A stretch of DNA of 64,000 bases from Gemmatirosa kalamazoonensis (GTDB taxonomy: Bacteria; Gemmatimonadota; Gemmatimonadetes; Gemmatimonadales; Gemmatimonadaceae), in assembly GCF_000522985.1 (NCBI RefSeq), contig NZ_CP007128.1, forward strand, positions 2,030,220 through 2,094,219, in the 5' to 3' direction. Made by a program: the position numbers and the translations under genes. The stretch's first letter is position 1; every line of letters begins with the position of its first letter. Positions 58,079 to 64,000 of this stretch are shown piece by piece. The notes under the pieces were generated by a model, which saw nothing but the letters and a program-made list of their open reading frames with translations, was not told the origin of the DNA and ran no database searches.

Positions 58079-58188
58079 CGCGCCTAACGCGCGGCGTAGC
58101 GGATCCCCCGACGCCGCGTGCGCGCGTCCCCGACACCCGGCGGTCGCGCCGCGCGCCATCGTGGGGCGCGCGATTCCGGGAGGATCTC

Positions 58189-58650
58189 ATGCAGACGGCG
58201 AGGTCGGCGCGGCGCCCGAGGTTCCGCGAGCTCACGCCGGTGGAGATGCGGGCGCTGCTGGGCGAGCAGCGCGTGGGGCGACTCGCGTTCGCGTGGCGCG
58301 GCCACGTGGACGTGCGGCCGATCCACTACGTGTTCGACGGCGCGGCGATCTACCTGCGAACGGCGCCGGGCACGAAGCTGCTCGCGCTCCGTCACAGCCC
58401 GTGGGTGGCGTTCGAGGTGGACGACGTGCGCGACACGTACGACTGGCGGAGCGTGGTGGTGCACGGCACGGTGTACGCGGTGCGCGCGCGCGGCACGGCG
58501 GCGCAGCGCGCGCTGCGCCGTCGCGCCGTCGATCTGCTGCGCGCGATCGAGCCGGATGCCCTCACGGCGGACGACCCGGTGCGCGGGCGCGACGTGGTGC
58601 TGCGGCTCGACATCGACCGGATGACGGGACGCATCGCCGCCGTCGGATAG
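58189..58650 (+). CDS. Pyridoxamine 5'-phosphate oxidase-like flavin-binding protein
   Basis: 153-aa split-barrel flavoprotein of the PNPOx-like group (NimA/PF12900 type): LTPVEMRALLGEQRVGRLAFAWRGHVDVRPIHYVFDG, KLLALRHSPWVAFEVDDV, WRSVVVHGTVYAV (given in parts). ATG 58189 follows GGGAGG. Substrate unknown. Follows the cupredoxin fusion gene by 110 bp. Confidence 0.85.
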   Translation: MQTARSARRPRFRELTPVEMRALLGEQRVGRLAFAWRGHVDVRPIHYVFDGAAIYLRTAPGTKLLALRHSPWVAFEVDDVRDTYDWRSVVVHGTVYAVRARGTAAQRALRRRAVDLLRAIEPDALTADDPVRGRDVVLRLDIDRMTGRIAAVG

Positions 58651-58788
58651 CGCGCGGGCAGCGCGGCGGCCGATTCGTCCCCCGTGCCGCGCGGCTCGCG
58701 GCGGCGGGGGCACGCCCCGTCAAGCGCCGAAACTTTCGACGCGGGCGAGCGTGTCTCAGGGGTACGGACACGCCACGCCGACGCCCCC

Positions 58789-59679
58789 ATGCCGCACACG
58801 TCGCCCCTCGCCCGACCGGAGCCCACCCGGCCGGATCTCGCCGCGCTCGCCCCGATGGGCGCCGTGGTGCCTAACGAGTCGCCGGCCGCGCCGCTGCGCG
58901 TGCTCGTCGCCGACGACGAGCCGCTGGCGCGAGCGCGCATGCGGACGCTGCTCCTGCGCCACGCCGGCGTCGCTCCGCTGGCCGAGTGCGCCTCCGGCGC
59001 GGACACCGTGGAGGCGGTGCGGCGGCTGCGTCCCGACCTCCTGCTGCTCGACCTGCATCTCCCCGACCTCGACGGGCTGCAGGTCGTGCGCTCGGTCGGC
59101 GTGGGCGTGCTTCCCGCGCTCGTGCTGGTGACGGCGCACCACGAGCACGCGCTCGCGGCGTTCGAGCACGACGCGCTGGACTACCTGCTGAAGCCGGTGA
59201 GCGACGAGCGCTTCCGGCAGATGCTGGAGCGCGTGCGCGCGCGGCTCGCCCCACGCGGCGACGCGGCGGCGCCGCCGTCGTTAGGCGCCGGTTGGCCCGG
59301 CGCCGAGCCGGCGGCGCCGGAGAACGGCACGGGCCGAGCGCCGTTCCTGAAGCAGATCCTCGTGCGCTCGCTGCAGAAGATCGAGATCGTGGACGTGGCG
59401 CAGGTCGACTGGCTGCAGTCGGACGGCGACTACGTGCGCGTATGGACGGGGAAGGTGTCGCGGCTGCACCGCGCGACGCTGGCCGAGCTGGAGCAGCAGC
59501 TCGACCCGACGGCGTTCGTGCGCATCCACCGGTCGACGATCGTGCGGACGAGCCGCATCCGGGAGCTGGAGCCGTACTTCCACGGCGAGTACGTCGTGGT
59601 GCTGCACGACGGCACGCGGCTCAAGCTGAGCCGCACGTACCGGGCGCGGCTCGAGGCGGCGCTGGGGCAGGGGCTGTGA
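58789..59679 (+). CDS. LytR/AlgR-type response regulator
   Basis: 296 aa. Receiver about 36-155: acidic pair D42-D43, phospho-acceptor D88 in LLLLDLHLPDLDG, conserved T in VTAHHEHALAAFEHDALDYLLKPV. A Pro/Gly-rich linker precedes the LytTR DNA-binding domain (about 200-296: VDVAQVDWLQSDGDYVRVWTG, FVRIHRSTIVRTSRI). ATG 58789 avoids a long low-complexity N-terminus. No sensor kinase is adjacent; the orphan kinase at 5699-7486 is a distant candidate. Confidence 0.92.
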   Translation: MPHTSPLARPEPTRPDLAALAPMGAVVPNESPAAPLRVLVADDEPLARARMRTLLLRHAGVAPLAECASGADTVEAVRRLRPDLLLLDLHLPDLDGLQVVRSVGVGVLPALVLVTAHHEHALAAFEHDALDYLLKPVSDERFRQMLERVRARLAPRGDAAAPPSLGAGWPGAEPAAPENGTGRAPFLKQILVRSLQKIEIVDVAQVDWLQSDGDYVRVWTGKVSRLHRATLAELEQQLDPTAFVRIHRSTIVRTSRIRELEPYFHGEYVVVLHDGTRLKLSRTYRARLEAALGQGL

Positions 59680-59690
59680 GGCGGGCACGG

Positions 59691-59829
59691 CTCCACGTAC
59701 GTGTGTTCGTAGGACTGAAGAAGGACTGAAGGAGGACTGAAGAAGGACCAACCACAACGTCTTCGTTGTTGGTCCTTCTTCAGTCCCTCTTCAGTCCTTC
59801 TTCAGTCCCACGCGATCTCGTACGTGGAG
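59691..59829. repeat. CTCCACGTACGTG-bounded GGACTGAAGAA hairpin element, copy 2
   Basis: 139 bp with outer ends CTCCACGTACGTG / CGTACGTGGAG, three GGACTGAAGAA-type words, apex CCAACCACAACGTCTTCG-TTGTTGG and three complementary words. Same structure as copy 1 at 20857-20992. It lies 11 bp after the LytTR stop. Confidence 0.9.
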
Positions 59830-59832
59830 TCC

Positions 59833-60226
59833 CGCGCGGGCGGATGGCGCCAGCGTGACGTTACGCGGCGCGGCGGGGCCGCGGTGGGACGGAGCGACGA
59901 GACGGCCGCGCGAGTCGGCGAGACGGCCGAAACGCGCGATGAGCCGGCGCCGCCCGTCGACGGAACGCGGCGCGACTCGCCGACGTGTCGTCGGCGGCCC
60001 GGCGCGACTTGGCCCGCCCCGCCGCCGTTCTGCCCTCGACGCGTACCGTTCGCCCCGCGGCGGCGTGCATTCGTCACCTGGCGCGACGCGTGATCATCCG
60101 CGTTAGGCGCGCACGCCGTTAGGCGCCGCCCGGTGACGCCGCCGTACCGTGGGGATGTCCAACGCGATCGGACGCGCCACTCGTCACGCGTCACGCGTCG
60201 TTCGCACTCCCACTGCAGGAGGCATC
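59833..60226. other. Intergenic region before SusC-like gene
   Basis: About 395 bases without a convincing gene. It is GC-rich, with GAGACGGCC repeated at about 59899 and 59921 and two GTTAGGC words (60102 and 60118), and ends with tandem TCACGCG words before the ribosome site GGAGG of the susC-like gene. Confidence 0.55.
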
Positions 60227-63200
60227 ATGACCGCGCTCTTCCGAGGGCTGCTCGCGTGCGCCGCCGTCGCGCTCGCGACGTCCGCGCTCGCGACGCCCGC
60301 GCCGGCGCAGCCGCCGGCCACGTCGTCCACGCAGCCTGCACCGTCCGGCACCGGCGTCATCACCGGACGCGTGCTGGACCGCGGCTCGCAGCAGCCGCTC
60401 GCCGGCGCGCAGGTGGTGCTCATCGGCACGACGCGCGGAACGCTCACGAACGACCAGGGCGTGTACCGCATCGCCGGCGTCCCCGCGGGCGCGCACCCGC
60501 TGCGGGCGCTGCGCATCGGCTACGCCGCGACGTCGCAGATCGTGAGCGTGACCGCGGGGCAGACGACGACGGCGGACTTCGGGCTGAACGCGACCGCCGT
60601 GACGCTCGACGTCGTGAGCGTGACGGCGACGGGCAACACCATCCGCCAGCGCGAGACCGGCAACACCGTCGCCACCATCGCACCGACGACGAGCGAGCTC
60701 GCCGCCGCCGGCAACATCACCGACGTGTTGAACTCGCGCGCGCCGAGCGTCTACGTGCAGCAGGCGTCGGGGAGCACCGGCACGGGGTCGCGCATCCGCA
60801 TCCGCGGCGCGAACTCGATCTCGCTCAGCAACGAGCCGCTGCTCATCATCGACGGCGTGCGGGCGAACAACGACGTCGGCGACCGGCAGGTTCCGGGCGG
60901 CGGCCCGGCGACGAACGTCAGCACGGCGGGTCAGGTCGTGTCGCGGCTGAACGACCTCAACCCCGAGGACATCGAGTCGATCGACGTGATCCGCGGCCCC
61001 GCCGGCGTGGCGCTGTACGGCACCGCAGCGGCGAACGGCGTGATCCAGGTGACGACGAAGCGCGGCCGCGCCGGGCGCACGGTGTGGAGCGCGTTCGGCG
61101 AGACGGGGTCGCTGAAGCAGACGACGGACTTCCCGTCGAACTACGGCGCGCTCGGCACGTTCGCGTCGAACGGACGCCGCGGGCCGTGCACGATCGACTC
61201 GCGCACGCGCGGGCTGTGCACGGTCGACCACATCGTGTCGCTCAACCCGCTGCGCGACAACAGCCCGTTCCGCACGGGCGAGCGGTTCAGCGGCGGGGGC
61301 AGCGTGTCGGGCGGCACGGAGCGCACGACGTTCTACGTCTCCGGCGACGTGCAACGCGAGGCGGGCGTGCAGCAGACCAACAACGACCGCCGCACCGATT
61401 TTCGCGCGAACGTGCGCGCCGACCTGCGCGACAACTGGAACGTGCAGGTGAACACCGGCTACGTCGGCGACCGACTGCAGCTGCCGGTGAACGACAACAG
61501 CGTGCTCGGGCTGCTGTCGGTGGCGCTGCTCGGCCGGCCGCTGTCGCGCGACTCGCTCAGCGGCGGGTTCTTCTCCGGCTTCACGCCCGACATCCTCGAG
61601 AACCTCAGCATCCGGCAGCGCACCGACCGCTTTCTCACGTCGGTGACGACGAACGCGCAGCTGCTGCCCTGGCTCGGCGCCGCGGGCGTGCTGGGGCTCG
61701 ACTACTTCAATCAGGTCAGCTACCAGGCGATCCAGCCGAACCGCGTCGGCTTCGGCGACCTGCCGCAGGGGAGCGCCGACTCCGACCCGATGCAGAACTA
61801 CAACTACACGGCGCAGGGGTCGCTGAACGCCACGTTCCATCCCAGCGCGTCGCTGACGTCGACGTCGCAGGTCGGTGGGCAGTACTCGCGCGTGACGTTC
61901 CACGGGACGAACGCGTTCGGCGCCGTGCTCACGCCGGGCACGAGCTCCCTCTCCGGCACGAGCGCGCGGTTCGCGGTGAGCGAGTTCAACACCGACAACG
62001 TGCTGCTCGGCGCGTTCGTGCAGCAGCAGCTCGCGTGGCGCGACCGGCTGTTCGTCACCGGCGCGGTCCGCGGCGACCGGAACAGCGCGTTCGGCCAGAA
62101 CCTCGGCTTCGTGTGGTACCCGAGCGTGAACGCGTCGTGGGTCCTCAGCGACGAGCCGTTCTTCCCGCGCGTGCCCGGCCTCAGCTCGGCGCGGGTGCGC
62201 GCGGCGTACGGCCGCTCGGGGCAGAAGCCGGACTTCCGCAACGCGATCACGTACTACAGCCCGTACGCGGTGCGCGTGTCGGGGCAGGAGGTGGGCGCGA
62301 TCTCGTTCGCGAACGGTGGGCTCGGTGACCCGGCGCTGAAGCCGGAGCGCACGGGCGAGACCGAGGCGGGCGCGGACCTCGGCTTCCTGAACGGCCGCGT
62401 GAGCGCGCAGCTCACCTACTACACGAAGCGGACGGACGACGCGCTCGTGCAGCTGCCGGTGGCGCCGTCGGTGGGGTCGGTGGCGCAGCGCTTCCAGAAC
62501 CTCGGCTCGCTGCGCAACCGCGGGTTCGAGGTGCAGCTCTCGGGCAAGCTGCTCGACACGCGTCCGTTAGGCGTGGAGCTGACGGTGGGCGGCTCGACGA
62601 ACGACAACGAGCTGCTGAACCTCGGCGCCGGCGTGTCGCCGATCACGTTCAACGCGGGCGCGGGCGCGGTGCAGCAGCACCGGCCGGGCTATCCCGCCGG
62701 CGGCTACTGGGCGGTGCCGTACACGTTCGCCGACGCGAACCACGACGGCATGATCGCGCGCTCCGAGGTCACGGCGGGCGACACGACCGTCTACCTCGGC
62801 AACCCGCTGCCGCGCCGCGAGTGGCAGCTCACGCCGGCGGTGACGCTGTTCCAGCGGCTGCGCGTGCAGGCGCTGGTGAGCCACCGCGCCGGCTACAAGG
62901 TCTACAACCTCACGGAGCGCTACCGCTGCGTGCTCGGGAACTGCCTCGCGATCGCCGACCCGACGGCGCCGCTCGCCGACCAGGCGCGCGCGATCGCGGC
63001 CGCGGTCTACGGCACCGACGCGGGGTTCGTCGAGGACGGCAGCTTCACGAAGCTGCGCGAGCTGACGTTCACGCTCTCCGCGTCGCCGCGCATCGCGCGG
63101 ATGCTGCGCACGAGCGCCGCGAGCTTCACGGTGGCCGGCCGCAACCTGTGGCTCAGCTCCAAGTACACGGGCTTCGATCCGGAGATCACGTCGACGCCGG

Positions 63201-63280
63201 GATCGAACTTCACGTCGGCCGACTTCCTCACGGTGCCCCCGGTCCGCACGTGGACGGCGCGCCTGAACCTCACCTTCTGA
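60227..63280 (+). CDS. SusC/RagA-type TonB-linked outer-membrane protein
   Basis: 1017-aa receptor. Signal peptide ending ATPAPAQ, CarboxypepD_reg-like domain about 45-125 (GTGVITGRVLDRGSQQPLAGA, TLTNDQGVYRIAGVPAG), plug about 140-275 (DVLNSRAPSVYV, RIRGANSISLSNEPLLIIDG, IESIDVIRGPAGVALYGTAAANGVIQVTT), then the beta barrel ending in Phe (ARLNLTF). ATG 60227 with GGAGG six bases upstream. With the SusD-like gene 11 bp downstream it forms a SusCD uptake pair for an oligosaccharide or peptide, not predictable further. Confidence 0.93.
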   Translation: MTALFRGLLACAAVALATSALATPAPAQPPATSSTQPAPSGTGVITGRVLDRGSQQPLAGAQVVLIGTTRGTLTNDQGVYRIAGVPAGAHPLRALRIGYAATSQIVSVTAGQTTTADFGLNATAVTLDVVSVTATGNTIRQRETGNTVATIAPTTSELAAAGNITDVLNSRAPSVYVQQASGSTGTGSRIRIRGANSISLSNEPLLIIDGVRANNDVGDRQVPGGGPATNVSTAGQVVSRLNDLNPEDIESIDVIRGPAGVALYGTAAANGVIQVTTKRGRAGRTVWSAFGETGSLKQTTDFPSNYGALGTFASNGRRGPCTIDSRTRGLCTVDHIVSLNPLRDNSPFRTGERFSGGGSVSGGTERTTFYVSGDVQREAGVQQTNNDRRTDFRANVRADLRDNWNVQVNTGYVGDRLQLPVNDNSVLGLLSVALLGRPLSRDSLSGGFFSGFTPDILENLSIRQRTDRFLTSVTTNAQLLPWLGAAGVLGLDYFNQVSYQAIQPNRVGFGDLPQGSADSDPMQNYNYTAQGSLNATFHPSASLTSTSQVGGQYSRVTFHGTNAFGAVLTPGTSSLSGTSARFAVSEFNTDNVLLGAFVQQQLAWRDRLFVTGAVRGDRNSAFGQNLGFVWYPSVNASWVLSDEPFFPRVPGLSSARVRAAYGRSGQKPDFRNAITYYSPYAVRVSGQEVGAISFANGGLGDPALKPERTGETEAGADLGFLNGRVSAQLTYYTKRTDDALVQLPVAPSVGSVAQRFQNLGSLRNRGFEVQLSGKLLDTRPLGVELTVGGSTNDNELLNLGAGVSPITFNAGAGAVQQHRPGYPAGGYWAVPYTFADANHDGMIARSEVTAGDTTVYLGNPLPRREWQLTPAVTLFQRLRVQALVSHRAGYKVYNLTERYRCVLGNCLAIADPTAPLADQARAIAAAVYGTDAGFVEDGSFTKLRELTFTLSASPRIARMLRTSAASFTVAGRNLWLSSKYTGFDPEITSTPGSNFTSADFLTVPPVRTWTARLNLTF

Positions 63281-63290
63281 CCCTCGCACC

Positions 63291-64000
63291 ATGCGCAACA
63301 CCTATCGGGCGTTAGGCGCGGCCGCGCTGGCGCTGGGGACGGCGTGCAACACCGACTCGCTGCTGCGGGTGACGGACCAGGACGTGGTCCGCCCCACGGC
63401 GGTGAGCGACTCGACGAGCCTGCCCGTGTTCCTCGCCGGCGCGCAGAGCGACTTCCAGACCGCGTTCAGCGGCACGGGCCTCGGCAACGAGGGACAGGCG
63501 AACATCGCGGGGCTGTTCACGGACGAGTTCATCCAGACCGAATCGTTCGCGTCGCGCTTCGACGTCGACCGGCGCCAGGTGCAGTCGGAGAACGGCACGA
63601 TGGCGGGGATCTTCCTCGACCTGTCGCGCGCCCGCGCGGCCGCCGAGCGCGCGTCGGCGCAGTACGTGAAGTTCAACCAGCCGAACGCGTCGGGGCGGAT
63701 CGACGCGCTCACGCTGGCCGGCTTCTCGTACACGCTGTTCGGCGAGAACTACTGCTCCGGCGTGCCGTTCAGCACGCTCGACGAGAACAACCAGATCACG
63801 TACGGCCAGCCGCAGACGACGTCGCAGATGTTCGGCAGCGCGATCGCGAAGTTCGACTCGGCGCTCGCGATCCCGGGCATCTCGGCGGACCAGCGCGCGC
63901 TGGCGCAGGTCGGACGCGGGCGCGCGCTGCTCGACCTCGGGCGGTTCGACGACGCCGCGGCGGCGGTGGCGAGCGTGCCGATCGGGTTCCAGTGGATCAT
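63291..64000 (+). CDS. SusD/RagB-type lipoprotein, partial
   Basis: Starts at ATG 63291 and is cut by the window end after about 236 codons. Lipobox ALGTAC gives Cys near 19; CNTDSLLRVTDQDVV is typical of RagB/SusD-like lipoproteins of Gemmatimonadota. The visible part is helical TPR-like (SGRIDALTLAGFSYTLFGENYCSGVPF, QMFGSAIAKFDSALAI, QVGRGRALLDLGRFDDAAAAV). Its 10-bp distance from the SusC-like stop supports cotranscription. Partner lid protein of the SusC-like receptor. Confidence 0.88.
   Translation, partial: MRNTYRALGAAALALGTACNTDSLLRVTDQDVVRPTAVSDSTSLPVFLAGAQSDFQTAFSGTGLGNEGQANIAGLFTDEFIQTESFASRFDVDRRQVQSENGTMAGIFLDLSRARAAAERASAQYVKFNQPNASGRIDALTLAGFSYTLFGENYCSGVPFSTLDENNQITYGQPQTTSQMFGSAIAKFDSALAIPGISADQRALAQVGRGRALLDLGRFDDAAAAVASVPIGFQWI

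Larger units (their letters stand above)
61..63317. repeat. Dispersed GCCTAAC/GTTAGGC heptamer (about 53 copies)
   Basis: Copies start at 61, 1080, 1800, 3138, 4478, 5834, 6980, 11188, 12686, 13945, 15635, 16191, 16908, 18662, 20084, 21374, 22396, 23590, 25312, 26517, 26900, 27203, 28058, 30046, 31781, 31851, 32554, 32629, 33619, 33944, 34786, 35315, 39080, 41812, 42051, 42060, 42876, 43308, 48075, 48711, 52567, 52999, 54028, 55320, 56218, 57058, 58082, 58869, 59280, 60102, 60118, 62566 and 63311 (counted by eye). Most extend to GCCTAACG; the rest are mainly GCCTAACAG. Both orientations and all coding frames occur. Confidence 0.88.

Noticed and set aside
61-63317. GCCTAAC as a KOPS- or Chi-like polar signal
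   Set aside because: Copies occur in both orientations without a clear strand preference in the window.
1-64000. tRNA, rRNA, riboswitch or prophage genes
   Set aside because: I looked for cloverleaf and rRNA landmarks, known riboswitch leaders and phage structural genes and saw none; faint or unusual RNAs cannot be excluded without a covariance search.

Overview
The window is a very GC-rich (roughly 70% or more), gene-dense bacterial chromosome segment. SusC/SusD-type outer-membrane uptake genes, a FecI/FecR/TonB-receptor set, an ADOP-type permease with a PadR repressor, many lipoproteins and abundant GTG/TTG starts fit a Gram-negative soil bacterium of the Gemmatimonadota (Gemmatirosa/Gemmatimonas-like). 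That placement is inference from gene content; there is no rRNA gene in the window.

Layout. 0-5.6 kb: CocE-type hydrolase, a frameshifted DASS transporter, a zinc metallopeptidase and cardiolipin synthase. 5.7-14.7 kb: a PAS/GAF histidine kinase, then a TetR-controlled tripartite ABC-2 exporter operon (TetR, TolC, HlyD, two ATPases, two permeases). 14.8-20.8 kb: a copper-type lipoprotein pair, a LuxR regulator, and ADOP permease plus PadR. 21.0-29.2 kb: an eight-gene operon reading leftward, with a PQQ alcohol dehydrogenase, cytochromes c, a caa3-type cytochrome oxidase (II, I, III), a small membrane protein and an SMP-30-like lipoprotein. 29.4-32.5 kb: FNT channel, MarR, Rieske lipoprotein, F420/NADP-type reductase. 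32.6-37.1 kb: TonB receptor, FecR and ECF sigma factor. 37.2-39.9 kb: two lipoproteins and a TauE/SafE exporter. 40.2-43.9 kb: sulfur oxidation genes (DsrE-like, TsdA-like, SoxC, SoxD). 44.0-47.3 kb: an orphan membrane protein, ROK regulator and a DUF6209-like protein. 47.6-56.1 kb: a six-gene operon, mostly with 4-bp overlaps, that looks like an undescribed lipid pathway (UbiA-like prenyltransferase, rifampin-phosphotransferase-like dikinase, BtaA-like DUF3419, phytol/dolichol-kinase-like protein, acyltransferase, acyl-CoA ligase). 56.2-64 kb: two cupredoxin proteins, a flavin-binding protein, a LytTR regulator, and a SusC/SusD pair cut by the window end.

Two genome-scale signals stand out. 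(1) The heptamer GCCTAAC/GTTAGGC occurs about 53 times, roughly nine times the composition expectation, in coding and non-coding DNA and on both strands, in the manner of HIP1 or DNA-uptake words. (2) At least 14 loci carry inverted repeats whose arms are themselves tandem repeats of a short word (GGGCAGGA, GGACTGAAGAA, CGGGACT, CCACAGAGGACA, GCAGCCAC, GAGCGTGG, GGCGACCGT and others). Several lie inside genes exactly where the signal peptide is encoded. One arm supplies the Arg-rich n-region and the complementary arm the hydrophobic h-region. Two others are three-layer nested palindromes of about 280 bp filling the gap between convergent genes.

Functionally the genes suggest an aerobic heterotroph that uses a quinoprotein dehydrogenase coupled through lipoprotein cytochromes to a caa3 oxidase, can oxidise reduced sulfur compounds, takes up polymers or siderophores through TonB systems, and makes a non-standard membrane lipid.
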